Shown one piece after another: positions 46,950 through 58,178 of a DNA stretch of 64,000 nt. The DNA is taken from positions 372,001-436,000 of the forward strand of contig NZ_RRZK01000008.1 of assembly GCF_004348895.1 (NCBI RefSeq), written 5' to 3'. The notes under the pieces are model-generated. The model made no database searches, was not told the origin of the DNA, and saw nothing but the letters and a program-made list of their open reading frames with translations. Source of the stretch: Pseudomonas vancouverensis. GTDB taxonomy: Bacteria > Pseudomonadota > Gammaproteobacteria > Pseudomonadales > Pseudomonadaceae. The translations under genes and the position numbers were made by a program. Numbering within the stretch: the first letter of the stretch is position 1; each line of letters begins with the position of its first letter.

Positions 46950-47612
46950 ATGTACGAATCCCCCAGTTGGTTGCATGAGTTGTGGGTGGCGCGGGACGTT
47001 TTGTGGCAAGGCTTTTTGACCAGCGTGCAGGTGTCGGCGCTGGCGATTCTGCTCGGCACGTTGCTGGGTGTTGTCACCGGGCTGGTGCTGACCTACGGCA
47101 AGTTCTGGATGCGCGCGCCGTTTCGTTTCTACGTCGATGTGATTCGCGGCACACCGGTGTTCGTGCTGGTGCTGGCGTGCTTCTACATGGCGCCGGCACT
47201 GGGCTGGCAGATCAGTGCGTTTCAGGCCGGGGCCCTGGGTTTGACGTTGTTCTGCGGCTCCCACGTCGCCGAGATCGTGCGCGGTGCGTTGCAGGCGTTG
47301 CCCCGTGGGCAGATGGAGGCGAGCAAGGCCATCGGCCTGACCTTCTATCAGTCCTTGGGTTATGTGCTGTTGCCCCAGGCCTTGCGGCAGATTTTGCCGA
47401 CCTGGGTCAACTCGTCCACCGAGATCGTCAAGGCCTCGACCCTGTTGTCGGTGATCGGTGTCGCCGAGCTGTTGCTCAGCACCCAGCAGATCATCGCCCG
47501 GACCTTCATGACCCTGGAATTTTACCTGTTCGCCGGTTTCCTGTTCTTCGTCATCAACTACGGCATCGAGTTACTCGGCCGGCACATTGAAAAGCGGGTG
47601 GCTTTGCCATGA
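46950..47612 (+). CDS. Amino-acid ABC transporter permease 2
   Basis: A 220-residue HisM/GlnP-type permease with the [17 protein letters not shown] segment and EAA loop ([20 protein letters not shown]). The ATG at 46950 has a near-perfect ribosome site (TAGGAGG), so the longer open frame upstream is not coding. The stop overlaps the ATPase gene by 4 bases (ATGA). Confidence 0.92.
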   Translation: MYESPSWLHELWVARDVLWQGFLTSVQVSALAILLGTLLGVVTGLVLTYGKFWMRAPFRFYVDVIRGTPVFVLVLACFYMAPALGWQISAFQAGALGLTLFCGSHVAEIVRGALQALPRGQMEASKAIGLTFYQSLGYVLLPQALRQILPTWVNSSTEIVKASTLLSVIGVAELLLSTQQIIARTFMTLEFYLFAGFLFFVINYGIELLGRHIEKRVALP

Positions 47613-48403
47613 CACAGACTCAATCCAATGCACAAAACGGCCAACCCCTGCTGGACATTCGCGGCCTGCACAAGCGTTACGACCAGCTCGAAGTGCTCAA
47701 GGGCGTCGACCTGACCATGCAGCGCGGCAACGTGGTGACGCTGATCGGCTCCAGCGGTTCGGGCAAGACCACGCTGTTGCGCTGCGTCAACATGCTTGAG
47801 GAATTCCAGGGCGGGCAGATCCTGCTCGACGGCGAATCCATCGGTTATGACGAGGTCAACGGCAAACGCATTCGCCACCCGGAAAAGGTCATTGCCCGTC
47901 ATCGCGCCATGACCGGCATGGCGTTCCAGCAGTTCAACCTGTTCCCGCACCTGACCGCCTTGCAGAACGTCACCCTCGGCTTGCTCAAGGTGAAAAAGCT
48001 GCACAAGGACGAGGCAGTGGCACTCGCGGAAAAATGGCTGGAGCGGGTCGGCCTGCTGGAGCGTCGCGATCACTATCCGGGCCAGTTGTCCGGCGGTCAG
48101 CAGCAGCGCGTGGCGATTGCCCGGGCGATTGCGATGAATCCGAGCCTGATGCTGTTCGACGAAGTGACGTCAGCGCTGGACCCTGAACTGGTCAGCGAAG
48201 TGCTCAACGTGATCAAGGGCCTGGCGGATGACGGCATGACCATGCTGCTGGTGACCCACGAAATGCGCTTCGCCTTCGAAGTCTCGGACAAGATCGTTTT
48301 CATGAACAAGGGGCGTATTGAAGAGCAGGGGCCACCCAAGGACCTGTTCGAGCGCCCACAGTCGCCGCGTCTGGCGGAATTTCTCAAGAGCACGCGGTTT
48401 TAA
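47609..48403 (+). CDS. Amino-acid ABC transporter ATPase
   Basis: A 264-residue polar-amino-acid ATPase (HisP/GlnQ type). Walker A is [13 protein letters not shown] near residue 48, the signature [14 protein letters not shown] near 160, Walker [15 protein letters not shown] near 180, and the switch His is in LLVTHEMRF. It energises the two upstream permeases. Confidence 0.94.
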   Translation: MTQTQSNAQNGQPLLDIRGLHKRYDQLEVLKGVDLTMQRGNVVTLIGSSGSGKTTLLRCVNMLEEFQGGQILLDGESIGYDEVNGKRIRHPEKVIARHRAMTGMAFQQFNLFPHLTALQNVTLGLLKVKKLHKDEAVALAEKWLERVGLLERRDHYPGQLSGGQQQRVAIARAIAMNPSLMLFDEVTSALDPELVSEVLNVIKGLADDGMTMLLVTHEMRFAFEVSDKIVFMNKGRIEEQGPPKDLFERPQSPRLAEFLKSTRF

Positions 48404-48432
48404 ATACTTAATTTCAATCAGGAGAAACCCTC

Positions 48433-48822
48433 ATGAGCATTACTCGATACGGCACCGGCAGCACCGCCGCTGGCGGCACGCCGCGTCCTTTCGCCCGCGC
48501 CGTTGAAGCCGATGGCTGGCTGCACGTCTCCGGCCAGGTGCCGGCGAAGGATGGCGAGATCATTGTCGGTGGCATCGTCGAGCAGACCCACCAGACCATG
48601 CAGAACCTGATCGCGATTCTCCAGGAGGCCGGTTACGGCCTGGAAGATGTGGTGCGTGCCGGCGTGTGGCTGGAAGACCCACGGGATTTCACCAGTTTCA
48701 ACAAGGTGTTTTCCGAGTACTTCAAACCCGAGCACGCCCCGGCACGGGCCTGTGTGCAGGCGCACATGATGGTCGATTGCAAGGTCGAGATCGACTGCAT
48801 TGCGTACAAGAAAAAGGCTTGA
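48433..48822 (+). CDS. RidA/YjgF family protein
   Basis: A 129-residue RidA-superfamily protein. RidA members hydrolyse reactive enamine/imine intermediates released by PLP enzymes. The family motifs HVSGQVPAKDGEIIVGG and PARACVQAHMMVDCKVEID (with the substrate-binding Arg) are present. It is 29 bases after the importer ATPase and close to a PLP lyase or deaminase, which fits a role in clearing its imine products. Confidence 0.9.
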   Translation: MSITRYGTGSTAAGGTPRPFARAVEADGWLHVSGQVPAKDGEIIVGGIVEQTHQTMQNLIAILQEAGYGLEDVVRAGVWLEDPRDFTSFNKVFSEYFKPEHAPARACVQAHMMVDCKVEIDCIAYKKKA

Positions 48823-48837
48823 GGTTTGCGTGGCCTG

Positions 48838-48932
48838 CATCGCGAGCAAGCTCGCTCCCACAGGGATTGAGGCTGTGGCTGAATTATGTGGCAGCACACA
48901 GAACCTTGTGGGAGCGAGCTTGCTCGCGATGG
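48838..48932. repeat. REP pair (type B) between ridA and the IclR gene
   Basis: Two inverted copies of the GGGAGCGAGCTTGCTCGC palindrome lie about 45 bases apart in a 173-base gap. Confidence 0.85.
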
Positions 48933-48995
48933 CGGCCTAACAGTCACCGCAACACCCTGGGTAAACTCCCGGCACTTTGAATGGGAACCTGAAAG

Positions 48996-49760
48996 ATGAC
49001 CGAAGACACCATCAAGCGCCGGGCACGCGGTCTGGACCGGGCGTTCGATATCCTCGATTTCCTCAAGGAAATCGGCCAGCCCCTGCGCCCGAACGACATC
49101 GCCAACGGTATCGGCAGTCCGAAGTCCACGGTCTACGAACTGGTGGCATCCCTGCTGGAGCGGCGCATCCTGGAGCCGGTGGGCAAGGACGGTCACGTTT
49201 ACCTAGGCCGCCAGTTGTACTTCCTTGGCCAGGCACATCTACGCCACTTCGATCTGACCCGTGAGGCCGATCACGCCTTGCAGGAGATCGTCAGCCAGAC
49301 CCATGAAACGGCGCAGATGTGCCTGCTCAACGGGCGCAAATACACGGTGGCGCTGATGAAGGAGGGCGAGCGGCATTTTCGTATTTCCTCGGACATCGGC
49401 GAAAACGCGCCGATCCCGTGGACGGCCTCCGGGCGCTTGCTGCTGGCGCACCTGAGTGATCAGGAGATCGTCGACCTGATCGACCACGACGACTTCATCC
49501 TGCCCGACGGCGAACGCCTGCCGCTGGAGCGGTTTCTCAAGGAAATCCGCCAGGCCGGCATCGACGGATTTTTCTCTTTCGACAGTGTGGCCGACACCTT
49601 TACCCATTGCTTTGCCGCACCGGTCAAGGACGCCAAGGGCGTGGCCATTTGCACCTTGTGCATCGTCGCACCGCGCGCCGATGCCAAGACCCATTACAAC
49701 GAATACCGCCGCGTGCTGATTGAGAGTGCCAACAGCCTGGCGCGGCGCATCAATGAATAA
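48996..49760 (+). CDS. IclR family transcriptional regulator
   Basis: A 254-residue IclR regulator. The winged helix-turn-helix (residues 8-65: RAFDILDFLKEIGQPLRPND, then GSPKSTVYELVASLLER) is followed by the IclR effector domain (HETAQMCLLNGRKYTVALM; WTASGRLLLAHLSDQEI). It lies 39 bases before the PLP enzyme gene, so it very likely controls this cluster. The dyad in front of the importer is a candidate target. Confidence 0.9.
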   Translation: MTEDTIKRRARGLDRAFDILDFLKEIGQPLRPNDIANGIGSPKSTVYELVASLLERRILEPVGKDGHVYLGRQLYFLGQAHLRHFDLTREADHALQEIVSQTHETAQMCLLNGRKYTVALMKEGERHFRISSDIGENAPIPWTASGRLLLAHLSDQEIVDLIDHDDFILPDGERLPLERFLKEIRQAGIDGFFSFDSVADTFTHCFAAPVKDAKGVAICTLCIVAPRADAKTHYNEYRRVLIESANSLARRINE

Positions 49761-49799
49761 CCGCGGCTGATTGCGGCCGCGAATGTGAGGAGTTCGACC

Positions 49800-51017
49800 A
49801 TGTCTTCTGCCCCCAATACTGCCAACGTCGACAAAGGCGCCGCCGCGACGGGCGCCAGCCTGGTACGTGACGTCAGCCTGCCGGCGCTGGTCCTGCACCG
49901 CGAGGCGCTGGAGCACAACATTCGCTGGATGCAGGCGTTCGTCAGCAACAGCGGTGCAGAGCTGGCACCCCACGGCAAGACCAGCATGACCCCGGCGCTT
50001 TTTCGTCGGCAACTGGACGCCGGCGCCTGGGGCATCACCCTGGCCAGCGCCACGCAAACCCGCGCGGCCTATGCCTATGGCGTGCGCCGGGTGTTGATGG
50101 CCAATCAACTGGTCGGCACGCCGAACATGGCATTGATCGCCGACCTGCTGGCGGACCCGGATTTCGATTTCTACTGCATGGTCGATCACCCGGACAACGT
50201 GGCCGACCTCGGTGCCTACTTCGCCTCACGCGGGGTGCGTCTGAATGTAATGATCGAGTACGGCGTGGTTGGCGGTCGTTGCGGTTGCCGCAGCGAACAG
50301 GAGGTCCTCGACCTGGCCCAAGCCATCGCCGCGCAACCGGCACTGGCCCTGACCGGGATCGAAGGTTACGAAGGGGTGATTCATGGTGATCACGCCATCA
50401 GCGGCATTCGTGCGTTCGCCGGATCCCTGGTGCGCCTGGCGGTGCAGTTGCAGGACAGCGGCGCGTTCGCCATTGCCAAGCCGATCATCACCGCGTCGGG
50501 TTCAGCCTGGTACGACCTGATCGCCGAAGAGTTCGAAGCGCAGAACGCCGCCGGACGTTTCCTCAGCGTGCTGCGGCCGGGTAGCTACGTGGCCCACGAC
50601 CATGGCATCTACAAGGAGGCGCAATGCTGCGTGCTGGACCGTCGCAGCGACCTGCACGAAGGCCTGCGCCCGGCGCTGGAAGTCTGGGCGCACGTGCAAT
50701 CGTTGCCGGAGCCGGGCTTTGCGGTGATTGCCCTGGGCAAGCGTGACGTGGCCTACGACGCCGGCTTGCCGGTGCCATTGCTGCGCTACAAAGCCGGGGT
50801 GCTGCCGGCGACGGGTGACGACGTGGGGGCGTGCAAGGTGACGGCGGTGATGGACCAGCATGCGTTCATGACCGTGGCACCGGGCGTTGAGTTGCGGGTG
50901 GGCGACATCATTTCCTTTGGCACATCGCACCCGTGCCTGACCTTTGACAAGTGGCGTGTCGGCTGCCTGGTGGATGAGCAGTTGAACGTCATCGAGACCA
51001 TGGAAACCTGTTTCTAG
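49800..51017 (+). CDS. D-amino-acid lyase/deaminase, D-threonine aldolase-like
   Basis: A 405-residue fold-type III PLP enzyme of the alanine-racemase-N / D-serine dehydratase-like group. The PLP lysine is in APHGKTSMTPALF near residue 62. The C-terminal domain ends with the zinc ligands His-x-Cys in FGTSHPCLTFDKW, as in D-serine dehydratase and D-threonine aldolase. It cleaves or deaminates a D-hydroxy-amino acid; which one cannot be read. The ATG at 49800 follows GTGAGGAG. It lies between an IclR regulator and a sugar kinase. Confidence 0.85.
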   Translation: MSSAPNTANVDKGAAATGASLVRDVSLPALVLHREALEHNIRWMQAFVSNSGAELAPHGKTSMTPALFRRQLDAGAWGITLASATQTRAAYAYGVRRVLMANQLVGTPNMALIADLLADPDFDFYCMVDHPDNVADLGAYFASRGVRLNVMIEYGVVGGRCGCRSEQEVLDLAQAIAAQPALALTGIEGYEGVIHGDHAISGIRAFAGSLVRLAVQLQDSGAFAIAKPIITASGSAWYDLIAEEFEAQNAAGRFLSVLRPGSYVAHDHGIYKEAQCCVLDRRSDLHEGLRPALEVWAHVQSLPEPGFAVIALGKRDVAYDAGLPVPLLRYKAGVLPATGDDVGACKVTAVMDQHAFMTVAPGVELRVGDIISFGTSHPCLTFDKWRVGCLVDEQLNVIETMETCF

Positions 51018-51074
51018 GGCTTGAGACCGCTGCGATTGCCCAGACACCACCGGAATACCAGAGACCCCACCACC

Positions 51075-51995
51075 ATGAACACTCGCAACCCCCCACGCAT
51101 CGCCCTCATCGGCGAATGCATGATTGAACTGCAACATCGCGCCGACGGCAGCCTGCAGCAAAGCTTCGGCGGCGACACCTTGAACACGGCGGTGTACCTG
51201 TCCCGCGAACTCGGCGAGCAAGGCGTCGTCGATTACGTCACCGCGCTGGGCGATGACAGCTTCAGTGATGCCATGTGCCAAAGCTGGGCGGCCGAGAACA
51301 TCGGCCTGGGCATGGTCCAGCGTTTGCCGGGGCGGCTGCCGGGCCTGTATTGCATCCAGACCGATGCTGCCGGGGAACGGCGTTTCCTCTACTGGCGCAA
51401 TGAAGCGGCGGTACGCGATTGTTTCACCACGCCGGCAGCGGCACCGATTCTTGCGGCGTTGCCGGAATACGACGTGCTGTATTTCAGTGGCATTACCCTG
51501 GCGATCCTCGGTGTCCAGGGCCGGGAGAGATTGCTGGAAGTCTTGAGCCAGGCCCGCAAGCGAAATGCGCGCATTGTATTCGACAACAACTACCGGCCGC
51601 GTCTGTGGGCGTCAGTCGAGGAGGCCCGCGCGGCGTATCGCAGCGTCTTGCCCTTTGTCGACATCGCCTTGTTGACCGTGGATGACGAGCAGGCGCTGTT
51701 CGATTACGTCGACTGTGAGGCGGTGTTCACGGCGTATGAGCAGATCGGCACGCCGGAAGTGGTGCTCAAGCGTGGTGCCGAGACTTGCCTGATTCGTTGT
51801 GCCGGTGAGTCGTTCGAAGTACCGGCGCAGAAAGTCGAGCGTGTGGTGGACACCACGGCGGCGGGGGATTCGTTCAGTGCGGCGTATCTCGCTGCGCGGC
51901 TCAAGGGCGCCAGCCCGGCGGACGCGGCCGAGGCCGGGCATCGACTGGCCAGCCGGGTGATTCAGGTGCCGGGGGCGTTGATTCCCCGAGGCTGA
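51075..51995 (+). CDS. PfkB family sugar kinase (2-keto-3-deoxygluconate kinase-like)
   Basis: A 306-residue ribokinase-fold kinase. The N-terminal IALIGECMIELQH and FGGDTLNTAVYLSREL match KDG kinases, and the C-terminal signature is DTTAAGDSFSAAYLA, with the catalytic Asp in AAGDS. It probably phosphorylates a sugar acid or keto acid made from the imported substrate. The ATG at 51075 starts the family match; the frame is open 18 codons upstream from a TTG without homology. Confidence 0.85.
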   Translation: MNTRNPPRIALIGECMIELQHRADGSLQQSFGGDTLNTAVYLSRELGEQGVVDYVTALGDDSFSDAMCQSWAAENIGLGMVQRLPGRLPGLYCIQTDAAGERRFLYWRNEAAVRDCFTTPAAAPILAALPEYDVLYFSGITLAILGVQGRERLLEVLSQARKRNARIVFDNNYRPRLWASVEEARAAYRSVLPFVDIALLTVDDEQALFDYVDCEAVFTAYEQIGTPEVVLKRGAETCLIRCAGESFEVPAQKVERVVDTTAAGDSFSAAYLAARLKGASPADAAEAGHRLASRVIQVPGALIPRG

Positions 51996-52042
51996 TTCTC
52001 AGTTGTTGTGGTGAGGGATGCTGTTGTAGTCAGGGATGCCCT

Positions 52043-52138
52043 TGTGGCGAGGGAGCTTGCTCCCGCTTGAGTGCGCAGCGCTCACAGTTTTTAGGGCCGC
52101 TACGCAGCCCAACGCGAGCAAGCTCGCTCGCCACAGGA
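52043..52138. repeat. Hybrid REP pair between the sugar kinase and ppiC
   Basis: The left copy is type A (GGCGAGGGAGCTTGCTCC). The right copy mixes type B in its core (GCGAGCAAGCTCGC) with a type A end (TCGCCACAGG). The genes on either side converge. Confidence 0.8.
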
Positions 52139-52196
52139 TGGATTTGTAATCTGGAGTTATGGTTGCGGATCTGACCTGACACAGGGCCCTGCTGGG

Positions 52197-52472
52197 TCAA
52201 TCCCGGTAAAACACCTGCACCAGGTGATAACCGAACTTGCTCTTGATCGGCCCGTGCACCACCCGCAGCGGCTTCTTGAAAATCACCGCGTCGATCGCGC
52301 CAACCATTTGCCCTGGCCGCACTTCACCCAGGTCACCACCGCGCTTGCCGGACGGGCAGGTCGAATATTTCTTGGCCAGCACATCGAAGGCTTCGCCCTT
52401 GGCGATGCGTTGCTTGAGCTGCTCGGCTTCTTCCGAGGTTTTCACCAGGATATGGCGGGCTTGAGCTTTCAT
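52197..52472 (-). CDS. ppiC: Parvulin-type peptidyl-prolyl isomerase PpiC
   Basis: A 91-residue cytoplasmic parvulin. ARHILVKTSEEAEQL, YSTCPSGKRGGDLGEVRPGQ and KSKFGYHLVQV are the family motifs. The ATG at 52472 is nine codons into the longest frame and starts the homology (MKAQARHIL). It speeds proline isomerisation in proteins. Confidence 0.92.
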   Translation of the reverse strand: MKAQARHILVKTSEEAEQLKQRIAKGEAFDVLAKKYSTCPSGKRGGDLGEVRPGQMVGAIDAVIFKKPLRVVHGPIKSKFGYHLVQVFYRD

Positions 52473-52523
52473 GGAGGTACCTTGCTGCGGTGGTGACATC
52501 GGGGCGCGGGATTATGCCTCAAG

Positions 52524-55061
52524 TCAGTGGGATTGACTGATCATCGTGCGGATCTTGTTGGCCAGCAGGTCGATGGAAAACGGTTTGGCGACCATGTCCA
52601 TGCCGTCCTCAAGGAAACCCTGGCGTTCGGCGGCGATTTCCGCATAGCCGGTCATGAACAGCACTTTGAGCCCAGGCCGATGCTGGCGGGCGATTTCCGC
52701 CAGCTGCCGGCCGTTCATACCCGGCAAGCCGACATCGGTCACCAACAGGTCAATGCGCCGGTCAGACTCGAGCACTGGCAGCGCGCTCCTGGCATCTTCG
52801 GCTTCGTACGCGCGATAACCCAGCTCGTTGAGCAGGTCCATGACCAGCATGCGCACCGCCGCATCGTCTTCGACCAGCACCACCGCTTCACCGGCAATCG
52901 CCGCCGGCGCCTGGTTGACCACCGGCGTCAGGACGTCTTCAACCGGTACGCAAAGCAGGCGCGGCAGGTACAACCGCACGCTGGTGCCGCGGTCTGGAAG
53001 GCTGAACAGACTGACATGACCGCCCGATTGTTGGGCAAAGCCATAGATCATCGACAAGCCCAGTCCCGTACCTTGGCCGATGGGCTTGGTGGTGAAGAAC
53101 GGGTCGAAGGCCTTGGCCAATACCGAGGGCGTCATGCCGATGCCGTTGTCGCTGACGGCAATCATCACGTAGTCGCCAGCCTTGACCGGTTCCAGGGTGG
53201 TGATGTCGCTGCCATCGAGGTAGACATTGGCAGTTTCGATCTGCAATTCGCCGCCATCGGGCATCGCATCGCGGGCGTTGATGACCAGGTTCAACAGGGC
53301 GTTTTCCAGCTGGCTGACGTCGGTGTTGACCTGCCACAGGTTATCCGCCAGACGCAGCTTGAGTTCGATGTGATCGCCGGTGGTGCGGCTGAGCAGGTCT
53401 TCCAGGGAGTGGATCAGTTCGTTGGCGTTCAACGGCTTGCGATTGAGCGACTGGCGCCGCGAGAACGCCAGCAGGCGATGGGTGAGGGCGGCAGCACGGT
53501 TGGCCGAGGACACGGCAGCTTCTGTGAAGCGTCCGATTTCGTCAGTGCGGCCTTCGGCAATGTAGCGTTGCATCAGGTCGAGGCTGCCAATGATGCCAGT
53601 GAGCATGTTGTTGAAGTCATGGGCGATGCCGCCGGTGAGCTGGCCAACCGCTTCCATTTTTTGCGCGTGACGCAGGGCGTCTTCCGCACGCTCACGTTCG
53701 AACATCTCGTTTTGCAGGCGCTCGTTGGCTTCTGCCAGTTGCTGGGTGCGGGCGCTGACCCGTTCTTCAAGGGTTTCGTTGAGATTGCGCAGGGCTTCTT
53801 CGGTTTGCTTACGCTCGGTTTCATCGATGACGAAGATGTAGAAACCGTTGACCGCGCCGTCTGCACCGTGACGCGGCAAGTAGTTCATCAGGGCATGGCG
53901 CAGGCTGCCGTCACGGTGTGGCGTGCTGATGCTGAAACAGCAGGGCTTGCCGGACAGGGCCTGGACTATATAGGGCGCGCGCAACGCGTAGGCGTCCTCT
54001 CCGAGCACTTCGAGAATGCTGCGCCCATAGAGTTCCTGGGGCGTGTAGCCATACCAGTTGAGGTAAGCGGAGTTGTTCAGGCGAAAGCGTTCTTCGCGGT
54101 CCACGTAACTGATCAGGATCGGCATCGCGTTGATGATCAGCTGCAGTTCGGTCTGGCTCTGGCGCAAGGCTTGCTCGGTGCTCTTGCGTTCGGTCAGGTC
54201 CAGGGCTGCACCGAGGAAGCGGATCGGCCGCCCGTGATGGTCCTTGTAGCAACGGCCGCGGGCGAATACCCAGCGGATCTGCCCGTCGGATTGCAGCAAA
54301 CGGTATTCCTCGGCGTACTCGGTGCCGTGGGTGATGCAGTGCTTGATACTGCGGGCGATCATCGCCCGGTCTTCCGGGTGCACGCCGTGCAGATACTCGC
54401 TGATGGGTAATTGACCGGCCCTGGCCAGGTCGATGCCATGTAACTGAGCGAAATGCGCATCGGCAATGAAACGATCCTCGGCAATGTCCCAGTCCCAGGT
54501 GCCGACGGCGTCCGTGGCGGCGAGGGCCAGTTGCAGGCGCTCTTCGGTTTCGCGCTGGGCCTTGAGGCTGGCGGCCGAACGTTGTTCGAGCTCCAGGGCG
54601 ATGCGTCGGCGCTCGTTGGTCTCAATGGCCGTGACGAGGATGCCGGCGACCTGGGCATTTTCATCGCGAATGGGGCTGTAGGTCAGGTCGAGCCAGAAGT
54701 CGGCATCGCCACCGTCGCGCTGCAGGGTAAAGCGTTGCTCACTGTAGGTGCGCACCTGGCCTTGCAGGACGGCGCTGTAGATCGGGTCGGTAAAGTCCTT
54801 GAGCTCCGGCCAGGTCAGGTGGGCTGGTTGTCCGAATGCCTGCGGATGCTTGTTGCCAGCCAGCAGGGCGAAGCCGTCGTTGTAGATCTGCGTCAGCTGT
54901 GGTCCCCACAGCAATAGCATCGGCATGGGCGAGTGAATCACGATGTCGACGGCGGTGCGCAGACTTTGCGGCCAGTTGCCCGCATCGCCCAACGGGCTGG
55001 CGGCCCAGTCAATTCGGGCTATCAGGGCCTGGGCATCGCTGGCGGTGGGTGGTGCGTTCAT
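52524..55061 (-). CDS. Multi-PAS hybrid sensor histidine kinase with receiver domain
   Basis: An 845-residue soluble hybrid kinase. Three PAS domains occupy about residues 15-160, 170-300 and 310-430. A coiled coil (about 430-480, [16 protein letters not shown]) leads to HisKA with the phospho-His in [13 protein letters not shown] near 490. The HATPase domain ([26 protein letters not shown]) and a C-terminal receiver with the phospho-Asp in [13 protein letters not shown] near 770 follow. No membrane helix is seen, so it senses an internal signal. The ATG at 55061 with AGGA upstream is preferred over a GTG five codons earlier. No partner regulator is adjacent. Confidence 0.9.
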   Translation of the reverse strand: MNAPPTASDAQALIARIDWAASPLGDAGNWPQSLRTAVDIVIHSPMPMLLLWGPQLTQIYNDGFALLAGNKHPQAFGQPAHLTWPELKDFTDPIYSAVLQGQVRTYSEQRFTLQRDGGDADFWLDLTYSPIRDENAQVAGILVTAIETNERRRIALELEQRSAASLKAQRETEERLQLALAATDAVGTWDWDIAEDRFIADAHFAQLHGIDLARAGQLPISEYLHGVHPEDRAMIARSIKHCITHGTEYAEEYRLLQSDGQIRWVFARGRCYKDHHGRPIRFLGAALDLTERKSTEQALRQSQTELQLIINAMPILISYVDREERFRLNNSAYLNWYGYTPQELYGRSILEVLGEDAYALRAPYIVQALSGKPCCFSISTPHRDGSLRHALMNYLPRHGADGAVNGFYIFVIDETERKQTEEALRNLNETLEERVSARTQQLAEANERLQNEMFERERAEDALRHAQKMEAVGQLTGGIAHDFNNMLTGIIGSLDLMQRYIAEGRTDEIGRFTEAAVSSANRAAALTHRLLAFSRRQSLNRKPLNANELIHSLEDLLSRTTGDHIELKLRLADNLWQVNTDVSQLENALLNLVINARDAMPDGGELQIETANVYLDGSDITTLEPVKAGDYVMIAVSDNGIGMTPSVLAKAFDPFFTTKPIGQGTGLGLSMIYGFAQQSGGHVSLFSLPDRGTSVRLYLPRLLCVPVEDVLTPVVNQAPAAIAGEAVVLVEDDAAVRMLVMDLLNELGYRAYEAEDARSALPVLESDRRIDLLVTDVGLPGMNGRQLAEIARQHRPGLKVLFMTGYAEIAAERQGFLEDGMDMVAKPFSIDLLANKIRTMISQSH

Positions 55062-55149
55062 CGCTGAGTCCTGCACAAAAAATCGCTTGGGCTGGGGCTA
55101 TTCTTGCACAGGTGGCAGAGGCTCGCTGAGTCCGGGGCTTGAGCGGTCA

Positions 55150-55242
55150 GTGTGGGAGCGAGCTTGCTCGCGAAAGCGCAGTGCCAGTCGACATATCTGT
55201 TGAATGTTCCTCCCTCATCGCGAGCAAGCTCGCTCCCACAGG
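55150..55242. repeat. REP pair (type B) between the kinase and the aacS gene
   Basis: Inverted GGGAGCGAGCTTGCTCGC palindromes lie about 50 bases apart between the end of the acetoacetyl-CoA synthetase gene and the kinase start. Confidence 0.85.
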
Positions 55243-55255
55243 TTTTCGTGGCGCT

Positions 55256-57211
<1,956 letters not shown>

Positions 57212-57248
57212 AAGGTGCCTCTTCTTATGAATGCACTCGGTCTGTTTT

Positions 57249-57382
57249 TTGTGGCGAGGGAGCTTGCTCCCGTTCGGCTGCGAGGCAGGCGCAAATCCGG
57301 CTGATTCGGTGTGTTTGATCATCACCGACCCAGGTCATAGGGCGGCTTCGCCACCCAACGGGAGCAAGCTCCCTCGCCACAA
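57249..57382. repeat. REP pair (type A) between hbdH and the aacS gene
   Basis: Two inverted type A palindromes (core GGCGAGGGAGCTTGCTCC) are separated by about 90 bases inside the ketone-body operon. They could affect how much mRNA reaches the last gene. Confidence 0.85.
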
Positions 57383-57397
57383 AGTTTTAACGTCTGA

Positions 57398-58171
57398 TCA
57401 CTGAGCCAGCCACCCACCATCCACATTCCACGCCGCACCACGCACCTGGCTGCCGGCCTCGCTGCACAGGAACAGCACCAGCTCACCCAGGTGCGTCGGC
57501 GTGACGAACTCCAGAGACGGCTGCTTTTCCGCCAGCAGATCATGCTGCGCCTGCTGCGGATCGATGCCACTGGCGGCGCGGTCATCGATCTGCTTCTGCA
57601 CCAGCGGCGTCAGCACCCAGCCAGGGCAAATGGCGTTGCAGGTGACATTGCTGGTGGCGTTTTCCAGGGCAACCACTTTGGTCAGGCCGATGACCCCATG
57701 CTTGGCGGCCACGTAAGCCACTTTACCGACCGAACCCACCAGACCGTGCACCGAGGCAATGTTGATGACCCGGCCCCAGCCCTTGGCGCGCATGCCAGCC
57801 AGACTCAAGCGCGTGCTGTGGAACACCGACGACAGGTTGATGGCGATGATCGAGTCCCAGCGCTCCACGGGAAACTCATCCACGCTGGCGACGTGCTGGA
57901 TGCCAGCGTTATTGACCAGGATGTCGACACCACCGAACTCGCGCTCGGCATAGGCGATCATGTCGGCGATCTGCGCCGGGTCGCTGACATCGGCCGGGTG
58001 ATGGCCGACCTTGCCGCCAAACTGCGCGACTTCGGCAATCACCTTGGACGCATCGCCAAAGCCGTTGAGGATCAGGTTGGCGCCGGCCTTGGCCAGGCAC
58101 ATAGCGATGCCCAGGCCGATGCCGCTGGTGGAGCCGGTGACCAATGCAGTCTTGCCGGAAAGAGTCGTCAT
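57398..58171 (-). CDS. hbdH: 3-hydroxybutyrate dehydrogenase
   Basis: A 257-residue NAD-dependent short-chain dehydrogenase. The cofactor motif TGSTSGIGLGIA is at the N-terminus, the NNAG motif near residue 90 and the catalytic Tyr/Lys in YVAAKHGVIG near 155. The C-terminal block LGELVLFLCSEAGSQVRGAA ends in the typical NVDGGWLAQ. It oxidises (R)-3-hydroxybutyrate to acetoacetate. GAGG is 6 bases before the ATG. It follows the permease gene by 7 bases. Confidence 0.92.
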   Translation of the reverse strand: MTTLSGKTALVTGSTSGIGLGIAMCLAKAGANLILNGFGDASKVIAEVAQFGGKVGHHPADVSDPAQIADMIAYAEREFGGVDILVNNAGIQHVASVDEFPVERWDSIIAINLSSVFHSTRLSLAGMRAKGWGRVINIASVHGLVGSVGKVAYVAAKHGVIGLTKVVALENATSNVTCNAICPGWVLTPLVQKQIDDRAASGIDPQQAQHDLLAEKQPSLEFVTPTHLGELVLFLCSEAGSQVRGAAWNVDGGWLAQ

Positions 58172-58178
58172 GAATACC

